Source: Indiicoccus explosivorum
GTDB lineage: Bacteria > Bacillota > Bacilli > Bacillales_A > Planococcaceae
NCBI RefSeq assembly: GCF_002167005.1
Contig: NZ_NHTN01000023.1
Coordinates: 62,001-126,000 of the forward strand
Direction of reading: 5' to 3'
DNA: 64,000 nt
Position numbers and translations under genes: made by a program. Below, piece after piece: positions 43,869 to 53,193 of the stretch; position 1 is the first letter of the stretch; the number at the start of each line of letters is the position of its first letter. Below the pieces are notes generated by a model that was not told where the DNA came from, did not search any database, and saw only the letters and a program-made list of their open reading frames with translations.

Positions 43869-43912
43869 GCAAGCAGCCGTCCGCGAAACTCGCGGACGGC
43901 TGCTTGCTTTTT
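43869..43912 (+). terminator. Strong intrinsic terminator
   Basis: Perfect 17-base arms (43869-43885, 43891-43907), loop AAACT, TTTTTG tail. Confidence 0.92.
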
Positions 43913-43975
43913 GAGCGTGGTTTGGTTTTTCTGAAAAGCCAGGAATTGTATCAATTGCACGCACAATGAGAATTT

Positions 43976-44018
43976 TGGTGCCAGGCACCGTAAATTGGCA
44001 CCGCAGGATATCATCATA
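43976..44018. repeat. GTGCC palindrome, one-armed copy
   Basis: TTTGGTGCCAGGCACCG at 43975-43990 matches the right arm at 56688-56704, with a related AATTG...ATGAGAATTTT spacer before it; the left arm has decayed. The remaining bases to 44235 hold no gene. Confidence 0.55.
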
Positions 44019-44235
44019 CCTCTCCAATTAGTCTTAATAGCCCAATTTATTTTCAAAAATTGAATTAGATATTTTTTCTCATTTTGCTGTTATTTCCAGT
44101 ATTGCGAGGGTAAATAATAATCAATTAGCGCAATCGGAGAAGTGGGAAAGGAGCGAGGGCGATGGACAGGAAGAGAGGAGTTCCGGCCGGTGCGGGCAGT
44201 ATGCGGCCGTTTATGGTGAGCGGAGAAAAGGCGAA

Positions 44236-46397
44236 ATGCGGGATGTGCCTATGACTTCTACGGCGGAGCTTTTGGAGGATGTGCAGAAAACGTATGCATC
44301 GCAGTACGGGCTGACGCTGATTTTTACGGATGAACAGGGGAATGTCTTGTGGTCGGTCGAAGGAGACAATGAACTTTGCAACCGGCTGCTCCAGCAGGAT
44401 GAAGGGACACTTCTGACGGAGATCAGGAAAAGCCTGAACCGGGAGTGGCGGCTGTCGAGGGCTGTCATTTACGACATGCTCCCGGGAATTTGTCTGGCGG
44501 TGACGCCTGTGCCGGCAAAAACGGGACCGACTTATTTTTTATGGGCTGGTGTGCTGATCGAAGAGGAGTCGCAGGAAATGGCACGGGAACAACTGGGCAT
44601 GCTGGGACATTCTGCAGCGAACTGGGAAAGCGTTCTGCAGAATACGCCTGTGGTCACGGAACGGAATAAGCAGCAATGGCTGGACCGGGTGAACCGGCTG
44701 GCGGAACTGTCGGCGCTTTCGCTGCAGCAGGAACGGACGGCACCGCCTCCGGATGCGGCTTCAGCCCTGTTCCGGGAAGCGATCCATAGTGAGTCGTTCA
44801 GTTTTCCCGAGTTCACGGCCCGGTTTTTGGATTACAGCCCGGAAATCGATTTTATCGGACTGGCGGAACCACAGGGGCCGGATGCGTACGAAATAACGGA
44901 AATAACAGGTCCCGGCACAGAAGCGCTGCGCGGCATCACGTTTACGCCGGGGGAAGGGTTCCTCGGCCGCTCCCTTTTGACCGGTGACCGGACACTGTGG
45001 GAGAACACGGAACGGGACCGGCGTTCCGGCATGTTCCGGGCAGCCAAGTCGAGGCCGAAGTCGCTGTTTTGTGAGCCGATCCGGCGGCAGGATGGTTCGC
45101 TGTCGCTCGTATTCGGCGGCAGTTTTTCAAACCGTCACATCTCTGCGGGGATGGACGCGGAAAGCCGGATGCTCACAATTTTGCTGGAAGTCGGCATGTC
45201 GGTCCATTCCCTCCGGCAGGAAAACTCCCAGCAGCTGACCCGCCTGACGTCGCTTGTCGATATCTGCAAGCTGATGGCGTCCGCGCCGGACTTGCGCCGG
45301 ATTTTATTCATGCTCGTGGATATCAGCATCAACTTGGTCGAAGGGCCGTTTTCGTGCGTCGTCCTGAAAGACCGGGAAAACCAAAAATCCAGCTGGTGTC
45401 CCGGGGAGAGTTCAACGGACGGCTGGAGGAATACGCGAAAGACGTGACGAGGCGGTCGAATCATTTGACGACGCACACTCGGCCGGGCTCCCAGGAACCG
45501 CATCTCTCCACGGCGGCTTCGGGCAGCCGGGTGATCGAATGCCCGCTCCTGCAGGGCGATGAATTGTTCGGTATCCTATGTGTCGGCGTCGACGACCTTT
45601 CGGAATCGCAGCTGCAGGAACATCTCGCGTTTTTACAGACGCTGTCCATCATCGGCGGCGTATCGCTCCAGCTGGCCGGCCGGAAAGAGGGCAAACGGGC
45701 GGATGAGAAAGTGGAAGCCTTGCACCGGGCGTCTGGTGAATTCGATCCGGACGCTTTCCGGCAGTCCGAAGAGATGGCGCTGCTTGCTGCTGAATTTGCG
45801 GTGAAGATCGGAATGGCTCAGGAAACGGCGAAAAGCGTGCTCCAAGCCTGTCAGCTCGTCTGTTATTCGCCGGAATTCATCCGCGGGACGTTCCCGGACA
45901 GCCGGATTTCCGACATTTTAGAGGAAGGGAATGCGTTGGCTGGTGGAGAGCCGTCTGGAAATGAACAAGGAACGGAACCGGAGGCCGTGATATTTGCGCT
46001 TGTGCAGGGCTACATCCGAAATGATTACCGGCTCGAAGCGGTCGCTCACTTGGAAAGGGTGGATGAATCCATTTATCAGCAGTTTCTTTCATTTATTCGC
46101 AGCAGCCATGTCACCGAAACGGAGCTCGATCTGACCGATATGGAAGCGGCGGATGAGGAAAGCGCGACGGTCACTGAGGCCATCCGGAATTTGAGTGCCC
46201 TGTCGCCGCGGGAGCGGGAAGTGCTGTCTTTGATTACGGAAGGCATGAACAACCGGGAAATCGCCGAAGAACTATTCATCAGTGACCATACGGTGAAAAA
46301 TCATGTGACGAAAATCTTTCAGAAACTGGAAGTTTCCGACCGCGCGCATGCCATTTCGAAAGTTTACCGCAGCATGTATGCGAAAAAGAACGGCTGA
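44236..46397 (+). pseudogene. GAF-like/LuxR-type transcriptional regulator gene with one frameshift
   Basis: GGAGAAAAGG and ATG 44236 start a PocR/GAF-like sensory region (YGLTLIFTDEQGNVLW, FTPGEGFLGRSLL, FCEPIRRQDGSL) that runs to about 45380. A +2 frame then carries the rest (KPKIQLVSRGEFNGRLEEYAKDV, IECPLLQGDELFGILCVGV) to a LuxR helix-turn-helix at the end (LSPREREVLSLITEGMNNREIAEELFISDHTVKNHV). One missing base near the A-rich GGGAAAACCAAAAATCC at 45375-45391 explains the switch. Read as one protein it has about 720 residues and would be a ligand-sensing activator. Mutation and sequencing error cannot be told apart here. Confidence 0.83.
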
Positions 46398-46625
46398 CGG
46401 CCGGCGATACAGGAGGGCGGCGGTCCGCAAATGAGAAGAGAAGGGGATACCCGATTGCCGCTCCCCCCATTAAGATAGAGCTATACCCGGTCGGATAGCA
46501 CGACGCGGCCGGTGGAACAAAATCCGTACAATGAACCATTGAAACCGAATCGGAAAACGCCAGGTGATTTCATCCAGTCCGGTGAAGTGCTACCGCCGGA
46601 TAACACAGTTAAAAGGAGGAAAGTG

Positions 46626-46895
46626 ATGACCGCGAAAAAAATGCTTCCGCTTCAAATGGAATGCATGATGCTGTTTCAGTCGGACCCGCTGCTGGCCCTG
46701 TCTATTGACGAGCTGGCCGGCAAGCTGGGAATAAAACAAGAAGAGATCCAGCTCGTGCTGGATCTGCTGGTGAAACAGGGGATCATCCGTCAGTCTGCTG
46801 ATGCACCGGCCCAGCTGTTCACCTATCAGGAGCCGGTAACCGTCGCCGAGTTTGATGTCAATCGAACAAAACAGCAGACAATCGGAGATCTTTAA
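46626..46895 (+). CDS. Small winged-helix protein upstream of the pilus locus
   Basis: 89 residues from ATG 46626, seven bases after AAGGAGG. The pattern DPLLALSIDELAGKLGIKQEEIQLVLDLLVKQGII is a winged helix-turn-helix, followed by a short tail. It may regulate the tad genes or be independent. GTG 46512 could add a 38-residue extension but lacks a good ribosome site. A terminator follows at 46910. Confidence 0.75.
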   Translation: MTAKKMLPLQMECMMLFQSDPLLALSIDELAGKLGIKQEEIQLVLDLLVKQGIIRQSADAPAQLFTYQEPVTVAEFDVNRTKQQTIGDL

Positions 46896-46907
46896 ACACA
46901 AAGTGCG

Positions 46908-46949
46908 TTAGCGGGAGGCAGCCTGTCAGGCGGCATACCCGCTTTTTTT
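46908..46949 (+). terminator. Intrinsic terminator
   Basis: AGCGGG (46910-46915) with CCCGCT (46938-46943), an inner GCCTG/CAGGC hairpin, then seven T residues. From 46950 to 47175 no further gene is seen. Confidence 0.75.
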
Positions 46950-47175
46950 ATTGCCCATTTCCATACAGGGGAATGGAAGGGGGGCAATAGGAACGGGAGT
47001 AGGACAATAGGAGTGAATCCGGCTTTTTTTGTTCCGAATAGGAGCTGGTTCTTATTGCATAGGATAAGCGAATAACAGGAACGGCAGGGGATATTTTTTT
47101 ATTCGCTGACGGTGCATACTATGACTTGTAAGTTGATCAGCAAAACTGCAAACGACCCCGAGGAGGTGCAGATGG

Positions 47176-47568
47176 ATGGAATTGATCAACTTCTCCAACG
47201 GCCGGACGATCGCGGCGGATTTAAAAGAAGCGTACCGCTTCTGGCCGAGATTCAAAGGTCTGATGATGACGGAACAATTTCCGGAAGGCGGGGCGCTCCA
47301 CTTGGCTCCATGCCCATCGGTCCACACGTTCTTCATGAAGTACGCGATTGATGTCTTATACCTTAATGAGGAGAACGGGATTGTCGGACTCGAGGAAAAC
47401 CTGGAGCCGGGGAAACTGGGCAGACGGTTCCCGGGCGCACGCTCGGTGATCGAACTCCCTGCCGGAACCATCCGTCGCACCTCCGCCGCTGTCGGTCACA
47501 CTGTAGCATTCGCTGAAGGCAACAAGACGCAAGCCGGCCAGCCACTGACAAAACAAAATACGAAGTAA
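47176..47568 (+). CDS. DUF192 family protein
   Basis: 130 residues with the DUF192 core RFKGLMMTEQFPEGGALHLAPCPSVHTFFMKYAIDVLYLNEENGIV, and a GARSVIELPAGTI strand-turn. No signal peptide. AGGAGG is 9 bases before ATG 47176; another ATG lies at 47172 in a different frame. The gene ends 15 bases before the pilin gene and is likely co-transcribed with it. DUF192 proteins have no established biochemical role; neighbours of tad loci often include one. Confidence 0.9.
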   Translation: MELINFSNGRTIAADLKEAYRFWPRFKGLMMTEQFPEGGALHLAPCPSVHTFFMKYAIDVLYLNEENGIVGLEENLEPGKLGRRFPGARSVIELPAGTIRRTSAAVGHTVAFAEGNKTQAGQPLTKQNTK

Positions 47569-47583
47569 TGGGAGAGATTTCAC

Positions 47584-47781
47584 ATGATGGAATTGTTCAA
47601 AGCGCTTTTCACTGAAGAAGACGGACAGGGTATGACTGAGTACGGGTTGATCCTTGGGTTGATCGCGGTTGGCGTAATCGCAGCAATCGCATTATTGGGA
47701 GACCAGCTGAAAGTATTCTTTGATAACATTACTGGAAATATCACAACTGAAACAGGAAATACAGGTACACCGACACCGTAA
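47584..47781 (+). CDS. flp: Flp-family type IVb pilin
   Basis: 65 residues. The type IVb prepilin mark is the G-x-x-x-E start of the hydrophobic stretch (DGQGMTEYGLILGLIAVGVIA), with a short N-terminal leader for the TadV-type peptidase and a threonine-rich C-terminus. It is the structural subunit of the Tad pilus. A terminator-like hairpin right after it should keep pilin more abundant than the assembly proteins. Confidence 0.96.
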   Translation: MMELFKALFTEEDGQGMTEYGLILGLIAVGVIAAIALLGDQLKVFFDNITGNITTETGNTGTPTP

Positions 47782-47801
47782 CCTGAACTTAGTTTCTGAA
47801 G

Positions 47802-47834
47802 AAGGACCCGGGAAACACAACGGGTCCTTTTCTT
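47802..47834 (+). terminator. Hairpin after the pilin gene
   Basis: AAGGACCCG (47802-47810) with CGGGTCCTT (47821-47829), then TTCTTTC. Probably a partial terminator within the tad operon. Confidence 0.8.
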
Positions 47835-47871
47835 TCAATAATAGGAACTGAATCAAAAAACGACTGAAAGG

Positions 47872-48387
47872 ATGGCTGGCATGCTCGATATTTTCCTTCT
47901 ATTAATACTAGCCGTTTGCGTCATCACCGATGTGAAGAGCCGAAAAATCTACAATAAAGTGATATATCCAGCGCTGCTTGTGACGTTCGCTTACCACTTA
48001 TTCACGGGCGGCGTCGATGCATTGGGCCAGTCTTTCATTGGCTTTTTGATCGGGTTCGGCCTGCTGCTCATCCCGTACATGATGGGCGGCATGGGGGCGG
48101 GCGATGTGAAACTGCTCGCGCTCGTCGGGGCATTGAAAGGCGGGGCGTTCGTGTTCGAGTCGTTCTTTTACATCGCCATCATCGGCGCGGCGATCGCGCT
48201 CGGCATCATCGTATTCCGGAGCGGTGTGCTGAAGCAGCTGATGTTTGCGCTGCTCAGCTTCAGAACGAAAGGCGCGACCCGTGCTTTATTGCCGAAAGGG
48301 TCACTGACGGCGACGTACCCGTACGGCGTCGCGATCGCGGGCGGTGCGGTGCTGTGCCTCGTGTTTCAGGGAGGCTGGATGGCGTGA
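47872..48387 (+). CDS. tadV: Prepilin peptidase TadV/CpaA
   Basis: About 171 residues with six membrane helices and the aspartate pair of type IV prepilin peptidases: VITDVKSRKIYN and MGAGDVKLLA (GxGD). It cleaves the Flp leader. ATG 47881 has better spacing from AAAGG than 47872. Its stop overlaps the tadE start. Confidence 0.92.
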   Translation: MAGMLDIFLLLILAVCVITDVKSRKIYNKVIYPALLVTFAYHLFTGGVDALGQSFIGFLIGFGLLLIPYMMGGMGAGDVKLLALVGALKGGAFVFESFFYIAIIGAAIALGIIVFRSGVLKQLMFALLSFRTKGATRALLPKGSLTATYPYGVAIAGGAVLCLVFQGGWMA

Positions 48388-48758
48388 GGAAAAAGGAGGA
48401 TGGCCAGTCCCTTGTCGAGTTCGCCCTCGTGCTGCCGCTGATATTGCTGCTGCTTGTCGGTGTGATCGATTTCGGACGGATCCTCCAGACACATCTTCAG
48501 ATGGAGCTGGTCACTCAGGAAGCGGTCCGGCTCGGAGGACTGGGGCAGACGGATGAAGCGATCCGGGCGTTCGCAAAACAAGAGTTCGAGGCGAAAGATC
48601 CGGCGCTGCTGACGGTATCGGTCACGCCTTCGGGCATCCGGCCTTCCGGCACTTACGTCACGGTGGAGATGAGTTATCCGGAGGATCTGTTCACGCCGCT
48701 GGGGGATTTCGCGCTGCCTTACACAGTGACAGCAAGTTCGACGATACGAGTGGAATGA
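48384..48758 (+). CDS. tadE: TadE-like pilus-associated pseudopilin
   Basis: 124 residues from GTG 48384, which overlaps the tadV stop (GTGA), after GGGAGG. TadE-like start KKEDGQSLVEFALVLPLILLLLVGVIDFGRI with the cleavage-type glutamate, followed by a beta-rich pilin-like domain. It has a minor-pilin role in Tad assembly. Confidence 0.93.
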   Translation: MRKKEDGQSLVEFALVLPLILLLLVGVIDFGRILQTHLQMELVTQEAVRLGGLGQTDEAIRAFAKQEFEAKDPALLTVSVTPSGIRPSGTYVTVEMSYPEDLFTPLGDFALPYTVTASSTIRVE

Positions 48759-48769
48759 GGGACGGCATG

Positions 48770-49672
48770 ATGAGAGAAATATTCCATAGAGAAGACGGCA
48801 ACGCGCTCGTCCTGATCACGTTATGTTTTTCGGTCATGATGATGGCGTTCGGCCTTGTCATCGATGGCGGCCATCTTTATATGCAGAAAAGCCATCTGGA
48901 AAAAACGGTGAACGCGGCGGCACTGTCGGGCGCGCAGGAAATCCCGAACAGCCAGGCGAAAGTCGACCAGGTCGTCAGTGAAGTGCTGAGCGCGCATGGC
49001 GAGAGCGCGAGTTTGCTGTCTTCTGCAGTTGAAAATGGCCGCCAGCTGCGAGTCGGCTTGGAAAAGGACGTGCCGCTGTTCTTCGCTTCCCTGTTCGGAA
49101 TCGATACGGTGACGATCCAGGCGGATGCCAAGGCGGGACTTAATCCGGTGAGCGCTGCAACAGGGGTCGTTCCACTCGGGATGGACGAATCGGTGGAGCT
49201 GGTCTACGGACAGACATATACATTGAAAGTGGATGCCGGGGATTCGGCGAGCGGCAATTTCGGCGTACTGGCGCTCGACGGCCCGGGTGCGAAGACCTAC
49301 GGCGAAACATTGACGCATGGATTCGATGAAGAAATCCGGGTGGGTGACATCATCAACACACAGACCGGGAACATCGCCGGTGCGACCCGGACCGGAATCA
49401 ATTCCAGGATCGACAGCTGCCCGTCGGTCGATTACGAGGCGCGGAATTGTCCGCGGGTCATGATGGTCCTCGTCTATAAGCCGTACACACAGACGACGAA
49501 TCAGCTGACGAGCGTCCAGATCACCGGATTCGCCTACTTTTATGTAACGGACCGGATGAGCAGCACGGACGATTCGATTAAAGGAATATTCATTAAACGG
49601 GCTGGTGCCGGTTCATCCGGCACTGCCGCAACGCCTGACCGCGGCGCGTATGCAATCAAACTGACACAATAG
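48770..49672 (+). CDS. tadG: TadG-like pilus assembly protein
   Basis: About 300 residues. REDGNALVLITLCFSVMMMAFGLVIDGGHLYMQKSHLEKTVNAAALSGAQE is the TadG/TadE-type membrane start of proteins that carry a von Willebrand-like part in longer forms. It is followed by an exported domain with a Cys pair (DSCPSVDYEARNCP). ATGs at 48755, 48767 and 48770 are all in frame; the last has the best distance from GAGGGA. Confidence 0.85.
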   Translation: MREIFHREDGNALVLITLCFSVMMMAFGLVIDGGHLYMQKSHLEKTVNAAALSGAQEIPNSQAKVDQVVSEVLSAHGESASLLSSAVENGRQLRVGLEKDVPLFFASLFGIDTVTIQADAKAGLNPVSAATGVVPLGMDESVELVYGQTYTLKVDAGDSASGNFGVLALDGPGAKTYGETLTHGFDEEIRVGDIINTQTGNIAGATRTGINSRIDSCPSVDYEARNCPRVMMVLVYKPYTQTTNQLTSVQITGFAYFYVTDRMSSTDDSIKGIFIKRAGAGSSGTAATPDRGAYAIKLTQ

Positions 49673-49683
49673 GTGGGAAGCGG

Positions 49684-50667
49684 ATGAAACCGAAAAAGAT
49701 ATTGCTGCTTGCAATTGTTTCAGGACTGGTCACGACGTTCGTGTTTTATTTGTTCATCGGCCAGCAGCAACCGGCAGCGGTCGCCGAACAGCCGGCGATG
49801 GTGAGTGTGGTGACGGCCGCGGCCGATCTTCAGGAGAGCGAGGAAATCACCGCGGAAAGCCTGACAATAAAAGAAGTGCCGGAAGGCCAGGTCCATGCGG
49901 ATGCGATCCGCGATGAGGCGGAGATCGTCGGCAAATACACAGCGGCGCCGATCAAAGCGGGTGAAGTCATCCTGCTGCACCGGATCCAGCAGGAAGGGGA
50001 AGTGAAAGTCGCTTCCAAGAAAATTGCAGAAGGCTACCGGGCGGTATCGATCAACGTCGATTTCGTGAAGTCGGTCTCGAATCTGATCGAACCGGAGGAT
50101 ATGGTGGATGTGGTGCTCACGAAGACCGTTGAATTGCCGGAAGGTCCGGAAATTCTCACTGAACTGATGCTGGAAAACGTAAAGGTGCTGGCGGTCGGCA
50201 AACGGTTCACCGAAGCGAAAGAAGGGGAGCCACCTGCCGAATACATGGCGGTCACGCTGGAACTGACGCCGGAAGATGCGGTGGAATTGGTCGATGCGAG
50301 CAGCAGAGGCAGTCTGCAATTGCTGCTCCGCAGCCAGCTAATCTCAGAAGGAACGCCGGAAGAACCGGCTGAAGAAGTTCTTTCGGAATCAACGGACAAG
50401 GAACTGACGGAAGCAGTGGAGACAGCATCAGATGAGGAGCGGAATGTACCGGCTCCGGCTGTCATCTCCATTCCGGAACGGTCGCTGATCCGGAACGGTC
50501 CGTCGCTCGAAGCGGACGTCCTTGGCGTCGTGGAAGCGGGGGCATTGCTGACCGACTTGCATGAAGAAGAAATGGATGAAGACGGCCGGCTTTGGTTCCG
50601 GGTGGAAACGAAGGATCAGCTCCAGGGCTGGATCAGCAGCCGTATCGTCAAATACGAGAACGAGTGA
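49684..50667 (+). CDS. cpaB: Flp pilus assembly protein CpaB/RcpC with C-terminal SH3-like domain
   Basis: 327 residues: N-terminal membrane helix, SAF/CpaB region (TAAADLQESEEITAESLTIKEVPEG, YRAVSINVDFVKSVSNLIEPEDMVDVVL), a low-complexity acidic linker, then an SH3-like domain (IPERSLIRNGPSLEADVLGVVEAG, LWFRVETKDQLQGWISSRIV). CpaB normally works with an outer-membrane secretin. In a Gram-positive cell the SH3 domain could instead bind the wall (inference). Confidence 0.9.
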   Translation: MKPKKILLLAIVSGLVTTFVFYLFIGQQQPAAVAEQPAMVSVVTAAADLQESEEITAESLTIKEVPEGQVHADAIRDEAEIVGKYTAAPIKAGEVILLHRIQQEGEVKVASKKIAEGYRAVSINVDFVKSVSNLIEPEDMVDVVLTKTVELPEGPEILTELMLENVKVLAVGKRFTEAKEGEPPAEYMAVTLELTPEDAVELVDASSRGSLQLLLRSQLISEGTPEEPAEEVLSESTDKELTEAVETASDEERNVPAPAVISIPERSLIRNGPSLEADVLGVVEAGALLTDLHEEEMDEDGRLWFRVETKDQLQGWISSRIVKYENE

Positions 50668-50773
50668 GGAACTTTGCTGTGTGTTCTTCTTGAAGAGCTG
50701 GACTTAACAGTATGGAAAGGGCGTTCCATGAGTGCTCACTCCGTTATTTTTAGAAGAGAAAATAGAAGGAAAG

Positions 50774-50868
50774 CCGGTCCGACTCCTGCGGAAGAACGGA
50801 TGATCAAGACCCCTGAAGCGAGGAACGAGCGAAGTGGCTTGGTCATTCGTCCGCGGAAAGCGGACCGG
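50774..50868. repeat. Long imperfect inverted repeat in the tad operon
   Basis: CCGGTCCG (50774-50781) and CGGACCGG (50861-50868) are the outer arms of a roughly 95-base stem-loop; pairing continues inward in blocks (GCGGA/TCCGC, ATGATCAAG/CTTGGTCAT). It lies in the gap of about 260 bases between cpaB and tadZ. It may be a mobile palindrome or an mRNA stability element. Confidence 0.7.
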
Positions 50869-50928
50869 TGGTTCCGTTTGATTCCCGACATTGAAAATGA
50901 CTGACACTAAAAAAGGAGTGCGAATCCC

Positions 50929-51816
50929 ATGGACAGCGCAGCAGTGAACAGCGGTACCGAAAACAGCAAAAAGGCAAGCCGGATGATCGTCGTCTGCAGC
51001 GCTGTCGGCGGAGCGGGGAAGACGGCTGTGGCTGTCAACCTCGCGGCACTCCTGTCTGAACGCGGCACTCGGACGACCATTGCCGACGCCGATCTGCAAT
51101 TCGGGGATGTGGCGCTCGCCTTGGACCTCGTTCCATACATCACGATCAAGGAAGCGGCAGAACAGCGCCGGATTGGTGCAATCCGCGATTTCTGCATCGA
51201 TCATAAATCGGGCATCCGGGTTCTGGCAGCGCCGGTGAGACCGGAATTCGCGGAACTTGTCACTGCTGCTGATCTGCAGCAGGCGGTGGCCGGGCTCCGG
51301 GAAGAGACGGAAGCGCTGATCGTCGACACGGCGCCGGGATTAGCGGAGCACAACCTGCTCCTCCTGGAACAGGCGGACGACATTATCGTCGTCACCACCC
51401 CCGGGATGGCGGCGCTGAAAAACACCCGGCTGATGATCGAGACGCTGGCCGCGCTCGGGCTGCGGCAGAACGTACGGCTTATTGTGAATAAAACCGATGC
51501 GCCGACGTTGATGGACGTGAGCGATGTGCCGGAACTTCTGAATTTCCGTGCGAAGATTTTGCTGCCGGATGATCCGAAGCGGGTGAACTTCTCGATGGAT
51601 ACGGGCGTCCCGCTCGTCTTCAGCCATCCGCTTCACAGCTTTTCGCGGCAAATGCGAAAACTTGCGGACGCGTATTACCCGGCAGGAACGGCCGAAGACA
51701 AAGGCGTCTTTAACGGGCTGAAAGAAAAAATGACAGCGAAAAGGATAAGGGGCGAAAAAGATGAGTCTTTTAGCGAGGCTGCAATCGAAAAGTACGGAAG
51801 TAGCCACCACAGCTGA
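50929..51816 (+). CDS. tadZ: TadZ/CpaE-type MinD-like ATPase
   Basis: 295 residues. A ParA/MinD P-loop is present as SAVGGAGKTAVAVNLAALL (residues 24-42). The first lysine of the usual KGGxGKT signature is missing (V at that place), as in some TadZ proteins, which may prevent dimer-dependent hydrolysis. DADLQFGDVALALDL and VDTAPGL are the switch motifs. It has no visible N-terminal receiver domain. It positions the pilus machine. Its 3' end overlaps tadA by 56 bases. Confidence 0.9.
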   Translation: MDSAAVNSGTENSKKASRMIVVCSAVGGAGKTAVAVNLAALLSERGTRTTIADADLQFGDVALALDLVPYITIKEAAEQRRIGAIRDFCIDHKSGIRVLAAPVRPEFAELVTAADLQQAVAGLREETEALIVDTAPGLAEHNLLLLEQADDIIVVTTPGMAALKNTRLMIETLAALGLRQNVRLIVNKTDAPTLMDVSDVPELLNFRAKILLPDDPKRVNFSMDTGVPLVFSHPLHSFSRQMRKLADAYYPAGTAEDKGVFNGLKEKMTAKRIRGEKDESFSEAAIEKYGSSHHS

Positions 51817-53188
51817 ACCGGCGGTGCGTCAGGAACCGGTCCGGCAAGTAACCGCAGCGCCGGAGGAAACGGTCATCCCGGCCGTGCCGAAACCGGTCCG
51901 GCCGGCAGTGCCTGTTCGGAAAAAAGCGCCGGAACCGACCGATGAGTACGTCGAGCTGAAGAATCTGACCTTGAAGCATATCCTGAAAGAGCGCAAGAAC
52001 GGCGATGTCGATGACATCGTCACCGAACTGGATGAGATCATCGCCGACATTCTGAAAGAAAACGATCATATTAAAGCGACAGAAAATCTCGATAAGCTGA
52101 AAGAGGAACTGACGAACGATCTGACGGGCTACGGGCCGATCAACCCGCTTTTATTGGATGAAAATGTGTCGGAAGTGATGGTCAATGGACCGAACATGGT
52201 CTATGCGGAGCGGGGCGGGAAGCTGGAACTGACGGATGTGACGTTCCGGGACAATGAACACGTGATGGCGGTGCTTGAGAAGATCGTCGCGCCGCTCGGC
52301 CGGCGGATCGATGAAAGCAGTCCGATGGTGGATGCCCGGCTGAAAGACGGCTCCCGGGTCAACGCGATCATTCCGCCGCTCGCGCTTGGCGGGCCGACAA
52401 TCACCATCCGGAAGTTCTCGAAAGATCCGTTCACGATCCACGACCTTGTCCGCTTTGGCACACTGACGGAGGAAATGGCGGAGTTCATCCGGGCTTGCGT
52501 GGAAGCGAAGCTGAATATTTTCGTCAGCGGCGGTACGGGTTCGGGCAAGACGACGACACTGAACGTCCTTTCTTCTTTTATTTCCAATGAAGACCGCATC
52601 GTGACGATCGAGGATGCGGCGGAACTGCAGCTCGGCCAGGAGCATGTCGTATCGCTCGAAACGCGCCCGCCGAACATTGAAGGGAAAGGCGCCATTTCGA
52701 TCCGCGACCTCGTGCGGAACTCGCTGCGGATGCGGCCGGACCGAATCGTGATCGGGGAAGTGCGGAGCGGGGAAGCGCTCGACATGCTGCAGGCGATGAA
52801 CACAGGCCACGACGGCTCGCTGGCGACAGGGCATTCCAACAGCCCGCGGGATATGGTCGCGCGTCTGGAGACGATGGTGCTGATGGCCGGCATGGATTTG
52901 CCGATCCGGGCGATCCGCGAACAGATTGCCGGCGCGCTGCACGTCATCATCCAGCAGTCGCGATTGAAAGACGGGTCGCGCCGCATCACGAACATCACGG
53001 AAGTGCAAGGACTCGAAGGCGATGTCATCGTCCTGCAGGACATTTTCGTGTTCCGGCAGTCCGGGCTGGATGAGAACGGCAAGATTATCGGCAAATTGGT
53101 GCCGACGGGGATCCGTCCCCAGTTTTACGAGCGCATGGAGTATGAAGGGATTCATCTTCCGGCCTCGATTTTTGTTGAGAAGGAGTGA
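51761..53188 (+). CDS. tadA: TadA/CpaF pilus assembly ATPase
   Basis: 475 residues of the type II/IV secretion ATPase family: Walker A SGGTGSGKTTTLN, the Asp box EDAAELQL, Walker B RMRPDRIVIGEVRSGEA, His box TGHDGSLATGHSNSP. It powers Flp pilus extension. The N-terminal 60 residues are proline/valine-rich. ATG 51761 lies inside tadZ, so the genes are coupled. Confidence 0.97.
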   Translation: MSLLARLQSKSTEVATTAEPAVRQEPVRQVTAAPEETVIPAVPKPVRPAVPVRKKAPEPTDEYVELKNLTLKHILKERKNGDVDDIVTELDEIIADILKENDHIKATENLDKLKEELTNDLTGYGPINPLLLDENVSEVMVNGPNMVYAERGGKLELTDVTFRDNEHVMAVLEKIVAPLGRRIDESSPMVDARLKDGSRVNAIIPPLALGGPTITIRKFSKDPFTIHDLVRFGTLTEEMAEFIRACVEAKLNIFVSGGTGSGKTTTLNVLSSFISNEDRIVTIEDAAELQLGQEHVVSLETRPPNIEGKGAISIRDLVRNSLRMRPDRIVIGEVRSGEALDMLQAMNTGHDGSLATGHSNSPRDMVARLETMVLMAGMDLPIRAIREQIAGALHVIIQQSRLKDGSRRITNITEVQGLEGDVIVLQDIFVFRQSGLDENGKIIGKLVPTGIRPQFYERMEYEGIHLPASIFVEKE

Positions 53189-53193
53189 GCGGG

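Noticed and set aside
43996-44012. T-box-like TTGGCACCGC
   Set aside because: It is a fragment of the GTGCC palindrome family; no leader structure is seen.
50674-50904. 76-codon frame between cpaB and tadZ
   Set aside because: It reads through the long inverted repeat and has no ribosome site.
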